Source: Brienomyrus brachyistius (lineage: Eukaryota > Chordata > Actinopteri > Osteoglossiformes > Mormyridae). From it: 64,000 bases of DNA. Within the stretch, counting starts at the first letter, position 1; every line of letters starts with the position of its first letter. Of this stretch, positions 25,310-41,997 are shown piece after piece. The notes beneath the pieces are model-generated. The model saw only the letters and a list, made by a program, of their open reading frames with translations. It made no database searches and was not told the DNA's origin. The translations under genes and the position numbers were made by a program. The stretch is taken from contig NC_064540.1 of NCBI RefSeq assembly GCF_023856365.1, positions 930,001 through 994,000 of the forward strand, written 5' to 3'.

Positions 25310-25500
25310 TGCGTGGCTCTGTGGGCTGAGACACTGTGCCTGTGACCGGAAGGTTGCCAGTTCAAATCCCAAGATTGGCAAGAGCACTTTCACCATTAGA
25401 TCCAGGAGCAAGACCCTTAACCCCCAATTGCCCCAGGGACTGGTTGACCATGATTTCTCAAGTGTATGTCACTTTGGATAAAAGGGTCAGCTAAATGAGT
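25310..25500 (+). mobile_element. tRNA-derived SINE, second family
   Basis: The head resembles tRNA: GTGGCTCTGTGGGCTGAGAC (A box) and GTTGCCAGTTCAAATCCC (B box). The body GCAAGACCCTTAACCCCCAA and the tail CACTTTGGATAAAAGGGTCA + GCTAAATGA follow. This head/body/tail order is common in teleost SINEs. Related fragments are at 48905-49030 (same GCAAGACC-TTTAACCCCCTA block) and 58850-58960 (reverse strand). Confidence 0.75.
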
Positions 25501-26876
25501 GAGCTGTATTACCGGGAGAGGTTGTTTTGCCATGGCAGGGATATGTACATACTGAATAACAAGGAGAACAACAGCAGCTGTTTAGGTTAGTTTGCAGTTT
25601 CTGTTGTGATTGGAGAAATATGGCCTTGAAAGGCAGGTCATGCAACCAATCAAAAACCTTGCAGTGTAGATTATGGGCTCCACAAATGGATGTTGCAACA
25701 TCATTCAAAAGCAGGCCTAAAGAAGGATTTTACAGTGGACATCTACATCTGGTATCTATGAACAAATGAGACACCTTTGTGAGCGATGTCTGTGCGACCC
25801 ACAGGTGACGCTCTCCATCATGCCGCTCCCACTCAACAGGGTGTGCTAACACGACACGGGGCTAATGGCCATACCTGCTTCCCCAGCAGACACACCTGCA
25901 TAGCGCTGGGGGAGGGGGCTCAGAAGTTGAGCAGAGGGGCCACATTGCCTGGCCAGCCGATTCCCACTCCGAAAGGTCACAACAGGCTCCAGCATTCCGT
26001 CTCCAAACGCACGCACCCTTCGTCCATCTCTGTCCTCGCACTGCTTTCTATAGCGACTTCGGCTTCCCAAATTACTCTCAAAGTCCCCAAACCCCTTACA
26101 ACGTCATTTTTAAAATCCTTTTTTTTTTTCCTCATGTTCATCAGCACAACATGCAAGGCAGGATGGGATAGTTACACTTGGGGGGGGGGGGTGTTTCCAT
26201 GGAGCTAACCGCCTGCACTCACACAGAAAAAGCCCATAGACTCCGACACATTTTCCACCCGATGGATGGGAGCCTCTCGGGGGCAGGGATGGGGGGGGGG
26301 GGCTCACCTGCTCTGCTCGATTACCATTCCCATCAGGGACGACGCCTATTCAGCGCACGTCCTGTCCCTGTATTTGTCAGTTTGTGAGATGAAGCCTGCC
26401 TTTCCCCAGCGTCTTTACCCACTGTGTAAATAATTACAATACAAAATTGCTCCCGACGCACGTCCGCAGCCTTTCCCACTTCCTGCAAATTTCCGATGAT
26501 CAATTATCATTCTGTTTGCTGAGCGCACATTGCTCACAGGGGCTTCTAATTAGCGAGACATTTTCTTATTCAAATAGTCATATCCATCTATCGGCCCTGC
26601 TTACCTTAATTGGAGGATGTGGCAGAGAGCAAAGTTATGAGAGAATCAACTACTGAGATGTAAGATATGGGCCGCACAGGGGATTCTGGAATGTTCTGGA
26701 ATCCGATGGGACTATGGACAGAAGTTTCTGTAGATTTCAATTGTCACATCTGTCATGTGAGCATCTAGTATTACTGCATTGCAGTGATCTGTCTGCGAAC
26801 GTTCAGGATTTGGAAAAGTACTTTTGTGGGGGCGACGAATGGGTGACATTTTCCAGTTCCACCTACGGGTCCTTAC

Positions 26877-27170
26877 CTGCACACTTTGTCCGGGTGATAA
26901 GGGGGGGTCCAGGTGGGCCAGTACCACCCTCACCGGGTCGGGTCAGCAGGACTTTGATCTCATACTCCACATCAGGGTCCAGGTGCCACAGCTTGTAGGT
27001 GGGGGCATCCACGATGTGGGTCTCGGCCCAGTTTCCGGTGGTGGTGCGGTATTCCACTTCCTTCAGGATGATGGGCCCATCGCCGATGATGGAGTTGGCA
27101 TTGGGCTTGATCCACAGGTAGGTGGCGCCCACTGCAAGCAGTTCAGGGGGGGCGATGGGAGTCGGTGGGG
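26877..27170 (-). CDS. ptprt: ptprt exon (exon 7 equivalent): fibronectin type III domain 1
   Basis: This 294-nt exon, phase 1 in and out, encodes one complete FNIII domain. The acceptor is a C-run followed by AG (CCCCCCCCAG/CC) and the donor TGTGCAG/GTAAGG. The start reads [14 protein letters not shown], followed by [18 protein letters not shown] (strands B-C), [20 protein letters not shown] (the L-D-P-x-x-x-Y-x-I FNIII signature), a GEGG turn, and [10 protein letters not shown]. The [12 protein letters not shown] and [15 protein letters not shown] blocks fit PTPRT (and PTPRU) better than PTPRM, as far as I recall those sequences. The symmetrical 1-1 phase is typical of FNIII domain exons. 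Confidence 0.95.
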
Positions 27171-30100
27171 CTGGGGGGGGAGACATCAGAGATTCAGATG
27201 TTGCTGCTTGGCGGTTGTTCTGAATCACACAGAACATACCTGTCAAACACATACATGTACAACAGCCTAATGCACCAATATATAATCAGAAGAAAAGGTT
27301 CATATAAAATAGTAATATACCGCAGAAATGTTTTTTAAGACAAATATTACAGACTTGGTAGATCAGAAAGATAAGTGGACACTTCCCTGTGTTCTCCAGA
27401 TGATTTAGCTATCGGGTTTTCACTAAAGTCACTGAACCTCCTGCTTCTTGTAATGGCCGAAATGAAAACATTTCACTTTGTGCAGCACCAGTAATGCACC
27501 AGAACACAACTGTTGTTCCCCAAACACGATCCTCAAATTATTTTTTTGTCATCGAGTTGAAGTCCCTTGTGATTAAGTCACTTATCTGACTCTGCTTGGG
27601 GATTCTGCCCAGCGCCAACACACGCAGCATCAATCTCATGCAAATTTCCTGTGGCGTTTCAAAGGGCCGATTGCAGGTCGCTTCCCCCTCGCGTCAAAGC
27701 CGGGTCGCCGAAACACAATGGCAATGCAATGGCCTGGAACGTCAATTCCAGAAAATGAGATTTACTACTAATGGGAATATTAAGTGGTGTTTTAAAATGA
27801 CACGGCTACAGTTGGGGTGTGAAAATTGAGTTAGACACAAGCACAGGGCATTCTGACGGAGACAGAAGGGGCCGTCTCCCACTGCACCAGGCACCGTACC
27901 TTTGGTACTTCAAGAAAGTACCAAAAGTACAGTACTTCAAGGTGTTGGTTTTCCACTGGTGTAAAAACTGTTACCGCCGCCAAATGATATCACACCTCGA
28001 GGCGGGGTATTCTGTACAGATTTCTAAAAAATTAATGTAGTATCTTACTGTAAGCTGGACGATGTGCTATATTAATAGCAACATCACATGTTGTGTACAT
28101 GCAATTCTTACATCGCTAGTCAGCTAGATTAAGATCAGGCTTTTTCTTACAGTACTTGCATTTCTGTACTGCATTTCTACCATGATGCATCATCTGGATG
28201 TTGGACTGTCCATGATACTTCTAGGAACCCGTAGTTCCCAGGCTATAACCAGAAATATGTACCATGGCTCAGTGTTCCAGCCAGTGTATTACGTTCCATG
28301 CAGGTAAAGCTGACATTTACCCTGCGAGCGCCAATAGACATGACTCGCAACAGATCAGAGCAACGTGCCACCTGCCGGCTGGCTTATCATTGGCGACGTG
28401 CCATGTCTCCTGCAAGGGCAGGTCGCAGGCCAGAGGAGGACTCAACCCAAGAAGCTGTTGATCATAGCGCCTACTACTTTGTGAGACAGGCTGCCATTTC
28501 TGTTCTGAGATCAGAGGAGGCACGTTTCCCTGCCACTCTGGGCCTCCTGAGGTGGGTTACATCTTGCCAGAAATCTTTTTTCACTACTATCTCCCAGTGA
28601 CGCTTTCTGCCCACCAAACCCAGCCCACCCCTCTACATGGATGGGACCTTCGAAAGTGTCATTCACCAACCTGACACCATTTGCACTACGGCTAACATGG
28701 GCTTTTCAAAAAGGCCACTGCAGGCATACTAATTTGATTCATTCTCTCCTGGTATTTTTACAGACAGAAGATACAGTCCTATTGTTTACCTCAGCCTGAT
28801 ATGTGACCCAAAATACTTCTGGCTGCAGCTTGGACGTGTCCCAGAGCTCTGAAATGTGCATTTCAAGCACGTTAGCAAGGTATTTTGGGGGCTTCCTGCA
28901 AGCTGAGGGGAAAGATCTCATACATAGGGGGAGACCACAGGAGAGAGTACCAGGGAACGCCATAACACCATCCGCACATCTGATCTCAGAACAGCCACGG
29001 GGCCACCAGAGACCAGCCTGTAAAGCAAAGTGCCGAAATTCCGTGCCACATTCAGCAGGTACCCAGCTGCTGTTGGCTTCGGTTGCACATGAATGGTTAG
29101 CGACTGTAATTATTGCACCAGTTGGCCTGGCTGATGCTAATTTCGACCAAAATTCTTCACTCAGGTGTGCAATTGAACCTGAGCAGCCGGTCTGAGCCAA
29201 GCAAGTTAGATTTTTTTTTCCTGCATAAAATCCTTTTAAGAATGATTTAAAACTATAACTAAAACCTCATTATCCACCATTATACTTGGTTAATGTCTGA
29301 AAGAAAATTAATATATGTTTACAAGATATTTAGTTGCATTGTTTTTTAGGGATAATTCTAGGGTCTCGAATTTCCTAGCCTGAAAGTAACAGATTTTATT
29401 GAGCAGTGTTTCACAAAGAAAAGATTGGAAAATTGATTGAAAATTGAAAATCAATATCTCAACGGGAGGTGGGGGGTGGACCATTTCTGTTCTATATCTT
29501 CCTGGAACAACTAAAATCTTGGTGTTTCACCATGAAGACTCCAAGTTTCCAAAATATGTTTGGCATCCTTTCCAGCAACAATGAGGACAATTCCAGGGAC
29601 CAGAGACAGGGGGCTGCTTTCCATTGCTCAGACATTTAGTATGACAACCATCTCCCACCACTCAAGCTTGGGGGGGGGGGGGGACGAGGACATTGGTCCA
29701 GCCTAGTAATTTTAGTCTTTATCACCTGCAATCCAAGGGGAGTTTTTAAATCTGGGGATTGCTGTGAAGCTCCAGCAATCACAGCCTATCAGATTAAACC
29801 CACTGGGCACAGCAGATAGCCGAGAAGGAAGGAGATGCGCAGCGTAAAATGGGAATTTGCAACGGTGAGACAAGAATTACCAGAATAAGTCTGTATTCCT
29901 CTTTACAAATCTTTGCCATTAACTCGTGTTGGATGGCAGCTCGGGAAAAATAATGAACAAAGAAAAATATATTTTGAATAGCAGGTTGAGCTTCAAAACT
30001 CTGTCAGATGGGTCCATCGACAAGACCAAACATATTTGCAGTTGCTGTCCATGTGAAATGAGCTACCACTGAAGTACATCTAGTCTTAAATACTATACCA

Positions 30101-31084
30101 GGCTGCGGCTCTTCTAAGAACGATTCACATTTTCATGTCTTAACATATTATGATAATACTTTCGTAAATATAAATAATTTCTTTAATTATTTGTCATTTA
30201 GGTATTTCTTTAGCTATGTGTGAATGAGGCGGTCCGTTGCGCACTAATTTACATCTTCCTGAAAGTCATTCTCTACAAGAGTATGTCAGTGATCAAATGG
30301 TACGCTTTCCGGAATTTTCTTCAGTGTCCGAGATTGGATGTAGGCTTATTAAGTTTATTGGGATTCCTAATTCTTTCATATACGTTTCGTAGTAAATCGT
30401 CACCACGCCTTCCCAGATATTCATAAAATTATTATATTTTCTCCGAATTACATATCATAGGCAGCCGAGCGGCGGAGAGACTGCAGACGACTGCAGAGCC
30501 AAAAGAACTGAGAACCCGATCCCCCGGCCCCGAATTTGTATTTCTTTATTTTTTGTAATTACTTGAAGTTTTGTTTTTGCAGTAAACGCAAATATACCGA
30601 TATTGCGTTAAAAATCGTATCTCAAATCCTCTTCTCTTTCCATTGGGGCTCTTTGTAATTCTTGGCTCAGACATTTAGAAATAAAATGGATTTTTGCTTT
30701 AAAAAGGTTACCGACCTCTGATCTATACTTAGTTATATGATGAAGTAATACGTGATATTTAGCAGGTCAACGTGCCGACCTGTTGTTGAGCTTGAGTTTT
30801 CCTTAAGCGATGAAGGGTTTCTGATGACCTTTGGACAATCTTTGTTGTAGTTTATTTTTGGTAATTGATTTCCAATAGTAAATGCATACATTTGCATAAG
30901 GCAATCATGCCTTGCCAACTGTAATATTGATGAGAATATTAACACCTGAAAAAAATCCCTTAATAGTTAATGTTGAATAAATTCATGATTTAATTTGCAA
31001 TTAATTTGTGATTAACTATGGACAGTTGTGCGATTAATCATGATTAAATATTTATTTAACAGCTCTAATTATATATAACAGCTA

Positions 31085-31099
31085 TATAACAGCTCTAAT

Positions 31100-31148
<49 letters not shown>

Positions 31149-31201
31149 TTTATATACATATATGCTGTACATATATACATGAGATATATATATATATATA
31201 T
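31085..31201. repeat. (TA)n-rich microsatellite
   Basis: Interrupted TA/TACA runs with two longer perfect TA tracts. It is preceded by a short duplicated CAGCTCTAATTATATATA motif. Simple AT-rich tract, no coding content. Confidence 0.88.
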
Positions 31202-33062
31202 GAGCGCGAAAACGTCGTTACACCTACAGAGGCTCCCAGCACTATTGCAGCAGAAACCTATTTTTCAGCTCATTGAGTTTGTCGAGAATGGACACTCCAG
31301 TGGATTTTCTGTGCACTGCGCTAAAGTGAATGTTACCCAGTTACTGGCATTCTTACAGATTTTTTATTTATTTTGGATTGTTTTTGGGGTATGATTTTCC
31401 CCAGGAAATGTCTTTAGCCATCCAGTGGGGCAAATGACAGTACAGGTGTAGGTGATCTTGGAGGGGCTTCTGTGAGGACTGTCTGCCTTCTTGACCATCC
31501 TCTCAGGCATGGACTTCTCCGTCCAGTGTCTTCATGGGCTCCAAATCCTGTTTTAAAGGGACTCGGTCAAGCTAGTTGTGTGAAATGAAAAATGAAATGA
31601 ACTTCTTCCTTTGCATTCCATCCGCCGAGCTGTCACTGTCACATGACCGCTCCCGTATTCCCTCTGTCATGGCTGTTGGGGAAGCCTACAGATGAATACT
31701 GAGGTGTGCTTCCTCTAGCGGATGAATTGTTTGTCTCTTAATCCAGAACCTCACTTACAAAAGAAAAAAAAAAAACATTTTTAATGAAAAAGGCACTTTG
31801 CAAACAGGCAGTGGTCCTAGGTACAGTCAGAGACGCTCTAGGGTGGGGCTCAAAGGAGGTCACCACTCGGTGCCTCACTGCACACGCCCCCCCCACTCCA
31901 CCCGGCAAACGTGCGGCTCGCGGGCAGTAAACAAAGACAGAGCAGTAATTAACATATGTGGACGGTCCGTAGGGGGGTAGGGGGGTGGTGTTTGGTCAGA
32001 GCAGCTGGGGTGGAGAAGGGGCCAATGGACTGGCTGATAAATAACAGAAATAAATAAACAACCGCACAGAGAGAGCTAAATAAACCAGCACAAACTGTTT
32101 GAAGTGTTAACTCTCTGGGTGTTGCTTATCTTTCTCTAAAGTATTAGGGGGCTATAATCCATCTCTGTAGCCCCCCCCTCCCACATCTCCACCACACAGT
32201 CCCAAATCCCCTGCCTCCTTGTAGATAACTGGGGGGGGGTTCTCTCACTTCACCATGACACCTCCTTACCCCACCCTGTCCCTCCTCCTCCCACCCCTAG
32301 TCTGCCCGCCCCACAGCCAGCTCAGCATAGAATTCATCAGGATCATTGAAAGTCCATGGCACTATGAGCACCAACCCCCCCCCCCCCCCCGCCCCCTCCT
32401 CCCTCGGGCAGTGCGGACTCATGAAGAGCAGTCAAATTAAATCATCTCATAACCTTGACAATCTGAATATTCCCTGTTCTTAAGACCTAGGCTGAGACCT
32501 AAGTGTTAAGCTGTCATTAAAAAGAATTATATTGCATTACCAAGGGGATTTCTCTCAGCATTCAAAAAACAACGATGAAAGGCTTTGGATTCAAACTTGT
32601 GGCTCAAGACGTTTTTAATCACAGCTCAGATGTGTCCTGGGGTAAGACCACACCTGTCAGATCTCTGCGGTCGGACCACCTTGTGCATCGACACTGCTGA
32701 GAGAGACTCGCCTCCACGAGGACCTTTCAGTTCATTTACGATTGGTTTTGCCTGGTCATCGCCTCAGTTTCTTCGAGACTGTCATCCATTGGGAGAATAG
32801 GAATGAACTGTCATGGATTGTTACCAACGTCCATCCTCTGTGATCCCTGAAGTCTGGACATGCCCGCTACCTGGGAATTAATTAATCATGGCCACCCTGA
32901 ATTATTCCCTCTTATTCCTTCACCGGTCTCTGTGAGATGAAGGTGAGGAGAAGATTATGAGTGACGGCTGGTTTGGGATGAACCAGAGAGGGTCGATGTC
33001 CTACACATCAACACTGATCAAATCAAAAAACAAAGCACACACACACACACACACACACACAC

Positions 33063-33351
33063 TGTCATGCCCGGCTCGTCCGCTCCTCGTGTGTGCCACG
33101 CCCCCTGCCTTCCCACGTGTATTTCCCTGATTGTACCCCGCTGTATCTGATTACTTTGATTAGTCTTGTCTGGTTTTAAGTCCTGGTCTTACCTGTTAGC
33201 GTTGTCCGTCATTGATGTTGTCAATGTCTGTTTCCCGTCCTGCTCCGGTTTCCCCTAATAAAACCCTGTTTTCCCCGTATCCCGCTTGCCTGCCTGCTCC
33301 TTCCGCACGATCGCCGCTCTCCGCCGCGCTCGCTCACCACGTCCCGTGACA
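33063..33351. repeat. Repeat element nested inside a (CA)n microsatellite
   Basis: (CA)n at 33036-33062 stops at TGTCATGCCCGG and CA repeats resume after GTCCCGTGACA at 33351. The 289-bp insert has short imperfect inverted termini (TGTCATG / TGTCACG) and an internal CCTAATAAAACC motif. The GC-rich left end includes GCCACGCCCCCTGCC. I regard it as a non-autonomous transposable element; the class is not resolved, because any target-site duplication is hidden in the CA repeat. Confidence 0.6.
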
Positions 33352-33354
33352 CAC

Positions 33355-33581
33355 ACACAGTCATGTAATCATATCTTTATGGGGGCCGCTCATTCATTTC
33401 TATGGGAAAAATGCTAATGCCAACTATGACAACCTTAACCCCCACCCTGCCCTAACCATAGCCATAAGTAACCAAACAATACAAGAGTTTTTCGCATTTT
33501 TAGTTTTTGCCAGTAAACTGGTCCCCATAAGGTAAAAAAAAAAAATAACACTTGGTCCCCACAAGGTAAGGTATACCTGGA

Positions 33582-33612
<31 letters not shown>
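33355..33612. repeat. CCCCATAAGG-type repeat with (CA)n, inverted relative to 23.2 kb copy
   Basis: It contains CTATGGGAAAAATGCTAATG, CAACCTTAACCCCCACCCTG, TGGTCCCCATAAGGTA and GGTATACCTGG, then (CA)15 at 33583-33612. These blocks are the reverse complement of those at 23239-23440, in the same relative order. Confidence 0.7.
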
Positions 33613-33614
<2 letters not shown>

Positions 33615-33666
33615 ACAGGTATCACTGATGGTGTGTCCTAACTTAGCATCAATAGATGTATCACTG

Positions 33667-34180
33667 TACAGCTGTGGAAAAAATTTAGACCACTCTATGT
33701 TTTTTGTTTTAAATCCGTATTGTTAAATCCTGGCTTAACCTTGGTTCAGCTGACAGAAGGTTACACTGAGTGGTAGGTTGCTTTCAGGCCCAAAGCTTCT
33801 AAGACAGCAGTACAAAAGAAAAGGATGAAGCAGGAGACACTGTCAATAACCAAAAACCGGCCAGAGATGACGATCAACTTGCCTAATGCCTACAAGAATG
33901 GCTAAAGAATCAGAGAATGACTTCAAGTGGCCTTCAAAAAGAATGGGAAACATTAAGTGTTGTGAAGTGCACTGCTAGGACAGTTCATAACAAGCTCCTA
34001 GAAGCAGGACTGAGGTGCCATAAAGTAAGGAAGAAGCTCTTCATCAATGAGAAGCAGGGAAGAGCCGGGCTGGATATTGTAAAATAATGCATATTTTACA
34101 GAGAAGCAGACCCATAAATTGAGAAATGAGTGAAACTAAAAACTTTGCTGTGATCTCTTAATTTTTCCCAAAGCTGTATA
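33667..34180 (+). mobile_element. Tc1/mariner-like transposon remnant
   Basis: The left end TACAGCTGTGGAAAAAATTT is mirrored by the right end (reverse complement TACAGCTTTGGGAAAAATTA), and both abut TA dinucleotides, the expected target site. The plus strand at 34001-34045 translates as EAGLRCHKVRKKLFI, resembling the G-L-x-x-x-x-x-R-K-K segment of the Tc1-like transposase DNA-binding domain. At about 510 bp most of the transposase is deleted and stops interrupt the frame, so it is a dead internal-deletion copy. Confidence 0.85.
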
Positions 34181-36742
34181 CAGGGCACAAGGCTGTCAGT
34201 CCATCACTTCATACAATTTAGAGACAATAATTTGCCTCACTAGATGTTCTTGGGGTTCAGAAAGGAAGGTAGGGTGCGCTGACATGGGGATGGCCAGTAA
34301 CCTCACACACACACACACACACAGCCAGGTCAGGGCAGTGTGTACCTTACGGTACGTATGCTTCACATTAATTTCCTTCACAGATGCTTTTATGCAACAG
34401 TTTATAAAAAACTTTTACCGATCTGTAAAGCTTGGCATTTCACCAAAGCAATTCAAGTACCTTTCAAAGGTAATACAGCAAGACCCCCTCAGCAGGACTC
34501 AAATCAGCAAACTAAGCACAGCAGCACTGCATAAAAGCAGACGTGCACTTATTCCTGCGGTAAGGAATAGCAGGAAGAGCAATGAGAGAGGAACAACCGT
34601 GTGTATCTGTGTATCTTTCTGCACAGCCTTGGCAGAACGAAACCCCCATCCGTGGGTAACTGCCTACCTGTTCCAGACTGCCGCTTCATCAGCCGTAATT
34701 ATTAATGGCGCCAGGAGTCCATCACTGAGAGACTCATTTATAAAACTCGGCATTTTAATCTCTCCAGAAAAAGGTGTAATGCCCGCCACCACGTCCCCTA
34801 ACCTTTCTTGTTTATAAACGGCTTTTCCTTGTGAAACGATGACAGTCGGACCTCATCCCAGACATCGCCAGCACCCACAGCCCAGGCTGCCTCATTGTGT
34901 TCTCCACAATTTGAACGCAAAAACATTCTTTCCTGGATTAAAAACATCCAAACCTCCTGCCCCAAACATCAGCTGATACACACCTTGGAAACACCTCTCA
35001 CCCACATTCCCAGGCCTATGTAACGCTGACACAGTACACGGACTTCGGGCAGGATGCACTAATTAATCCCTAATGAATCTGCGGCTTCCTACGGCCATGT
35101 TCACCAACACAGACACACTTCCTGTCTGGCTTCATGGACACAGTGAATTATGAATTATCTGTGCCCCCGCCACTCACCTTGCTGTGACTGGGATTGGCAA
35201 CACCTGAGCTGCCAGACTGATGAAACTACTTGACGGAGGGTGGGAGAGAAAAGATGACAAGCTCTCTCACTGTCCCACAGAGATCATGGGGGGGCTAGAC
35301 TTTCTCCATGCTTCCCTTGGATGTGCAGGAGATCCAGTCAGGAAACGCCCAAATACACAGGGACACTTACATTTTGACTTACATTCCCTGCCCCGGACTT
35401 GGCTATGGAATCCCGAGATCAATGGCTCGTGCGGAACATATTTTAAAGCTTCATTAACCTCAGGACCCACCACACATCCACCTCCTCCTGACGTCCGACA
35501 GCCACCGAGGCTTCTGCACCGACGGGAAGTAAATAAGCAGCAGCGGAACACTGGCCAATGGCGTTTCACTGCGGCGGAGGGGGAGAGCTGGGTCCCCTTA
35601 AATCAATTCCCGGGCGGTTTTTCAATCACGCCCTCTGAAATCCCTCAAAATTGATAAGCGGCGCTAAACTGGTTTCATCTAGCCTCGCTCCAGCAGTGCA
35701 GGCCATAAACGGATATTGATTACCGCCAAAGCAGACGGATGCCATGCTTAAGACTGTAGGACAGCGTCGAGCGCGGCTCTGCCCAAACCCAACGGCGCCG
35801 CTGCACACTCAGTCGGAAGAGACCACCTTGCATGTACCGAAAAGTAAACACCCAAGCATTGTAATTAAAATACTTAACCGTTCACTCTGTTCGGCCTTCT
35901 CTGCCTCCCTGCCGAGGGCCCATCTGGTTCCAATTTAACACACCAGTGAAGGTATCCGGCTGCAGTGTAGCCTAAACCAGCCCCCCGCATCAAGGCTCAC
36001 TCAGCCCTCTGCCCCCACTACCAGCAGACCAGCAGATTTTAACATGAATTTTATCCACCAGTGAATGTTTACCAAAGTACTTTTCGCATATTTTTCTCAA
36101 CTGCCACCCTCATAATAGATTTGAAGAAAGAAATTATGAGCAGTTTTCCATATTGCCAATTTTGGTTTTCTGATTTTTTCTTCCCTTTATAATGATATAA
36201 AATACAGAATTTCCAGCTATTAAATACGCTCTTACGTGAAAGTGGCTTCTTGTGCTGAATCAGATTGGACCGTTTTATTGGTTGATTGGCTCCTTCCAAA
36301 TATATCGGCTGAAATGCAGTAACGAATCCCAGGAGGTTTCCATGCGAGAGCTGTGGAACTTCCTTGACATCCACAGCTGTTATTTATGTCCAGGTTTAAT
36401 CCCTCTCAAATCAATGAAACAGCAGCCAGTATTTAACTAACAGCAAGAGACTAACAGAGTTTATCATGTAAGGTATCTATACGGTGAGATCTGTGCCATT
36501 TTCTTTGTTGTAATTATGCACTGTACATTGGATATCTTTTTTTTGTACAGGCAACTTTTTTTTGTTATTTAACTAGCATATATGTGTGTGTGTGTTTTCT
36601 GGAGAAGTTTGAGCTCTTAAGGGGCAGAGAACAGCCTGGTGATGCTGGCAGAGATAATGATGGGTTTGCGGACAGATAATGATTGGTGCAGCATCCAGCT
36701 GGGCCGTGATTGATAGATAATACCCACCATTAGCAGCCTTAC

Positions 36743-36917
36743 CTTTCACAATCAGCTCGGCGTAGTTGGACACCCCCGATCCACCGTCGGAACGGATGAC
36801 GCATCTGTACTTGCTGACGCTCCTCTGCGCTGTGTCGGCCACGCTGACCGTGGCTGAGAAGCGTCTGTGGTTCACCACCCTCGTCACCATCAGGGCCGTG
36901 TCCTTCCCGTTCCACTG
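36743..36917 (-). CDS. ptprt: ptprt exon (exon 6 equivalent): second half of Ig-like domain
   Basis: This 175-nt exon is phase 0 in and phase 1 out. The acceptor is TCCCTTTCGCAG/CAG and the donor GTGAAAG/GTAAGG. It encodes 58 residues beginning QWNGKD. Visible marks are VNHRRFSA (strand block of the R2B Ig domain), the second Ig cysteine in KYRCVIRS, and [13 protein letters not shown], the conserved link to the first fibronectin domain. A second CAG lies just upstream of the chosen start, so a one-codon (NAGNAG-like) acceptor shift is possible; the 175-nt length agrees with what I recall for the family. The intron before it is mostly minisatellite (37755-40314). Confidence 0.93.
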
Positions 36918-41184
<4,267 letters not shown>

Positions 41185-41447
41185 TCATGCAGCACAATAT
41201 TTTCACTGATGCAGCTTTGGTCAAGCGTTCTGGAGGGACAATAGCTGGGTTATGTTCCTGTTTCATGTTCGTGTATCATGTTCCTGTGTGACACCTGCCT
41301 ACTTGTTTAATATATATGGGCCAAAACTCTGTAAGTCACAGACTGATACCAATTTACAGCCTGAAAAGTCGTTTTTTTTTCCTGTTTGCCTGCAAACTCC
41401 CATTAAACTCTTGCAGCTTTCAGCGCTATGACCATTTCATGACTTGG

Positions 41448-41450
<3 letters not shown>

Positions 41451-41478
<28 letters not shown>
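41451..41478. repeat. C28 homopolymer (G28 in transcript)
   Basis: An uninterrupted run of 28 C on the plus strand within ptprt intron 4. Length may be uncertain because such runs are prone to sequencing error. Confidence 0.85.
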
Positions 41479-41915
41479 ATTACTTAGAATTGATGCCGAA
41501 ATGAACAATCAAAGGTTATCAGCCGGCGAATACATTTCAAAATGATGTGTCCTTTTGATGAAATATTAGAAAACATCGAAAAATATTGATTGTAATCTTC
41601 TAGAACTTCTGTGATGCGTGGTTTTTCACTGAAATCACGTTGGTGTTCAAGATCAGCACTTAAGTTTTTAAGTTGGGCCCTCAAACACAACAGAAACTAG
41701 GATAGTTTTTCTCCAAGAAGAGATGCAAAGCCATTCTGTTGGATCGGAGTGGCAGAGGGACATCGAGTACGTTTTCAGCATAGCAATCTATCCCCTCCTG
41801 TCCTCCTACCTCCATAGTCACGGCTATATTTGTGCACTACCACAATGGCCTGATCCTCCCACGGACTGGCCGGGGGGGCATAGAGGGGAACAAGTCACGG
41901 AGGCGGGTCACTCAC

Positions 41916-41997
41916 GGCAAGGGTGCGCCAGAACTCTGACTTCATCCACCGCGATGAACCCAGGGTGGCCTTGCAAGGACACAGCCTCGAAAATCAC
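41916..41997 (-). CDS. ptprt: ptprt exon (exon 4 equivalent): C-terminal end of MAM domain
   Basis: This 82-nt exon is too short to show as an ORF. The acceptor is TTTCTCTGGCAG/GTG and the donor TTGCC/GTGAGT; phase is 0 in and 1 out. It encodes [20 protein letters not shown] followed by RVLAHPC. That is the classic end of a MAM domain: a hydrophobic strand (VIFEA), the IA-[ID]-D/E-V strand, and the last MAM cysteine in HPC. It follows in phase from ...FWPNSYQ of the exon at 46978-46707 and leaves one C, completed as an arginine codon by the next exon. The 951-nt intron to the next exon is the shortest in the window. Confidence 0.92.

Larger units (their letters stand above)
10788..26876 (-). 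other. ptprt: ptprt intron 7
   Basis: 16,089-nt intron between the FNIII-1 and FNIII-2 exons, with donor GTAAGG and acceptor GCTCCAG. Recognisable contents are a hAT-like MITE (14301-14452), a 31-bp minisatellite (18169-18285), a SINE with target-site duplication (20113-20462), a CA/CCCCATAAGG-type repeat (23176-23460), a second SINE family (25310-25500), and G/C homopolymers at 12273, 23634, 25013, 26180 and 26291. A weak tRNA-like SINE fragment may lie at about 11255-11330. The rest appears unique and non-coding. Confidence 0.85.
27171..36742 (-). other. ptprt: ptprt intron 6
   Basis: 9572-nt intron between the second Ig exon and the FNIII-1 exon, donor GTAAGG, acceptor CCCCCCCCAG. It contains a possible MITE fragment with GTACC/GGTAC inverted pairs (about 27880-27990), a (TA)n tract (31085-31201), a repeat element nested in (CA)n (33063-33351), a second CCCCATAAGG-type repeat (33355-33612) and a Tc1-like remnant (33667-34180). 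No additional exon was seen. Confidence 0.85.
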
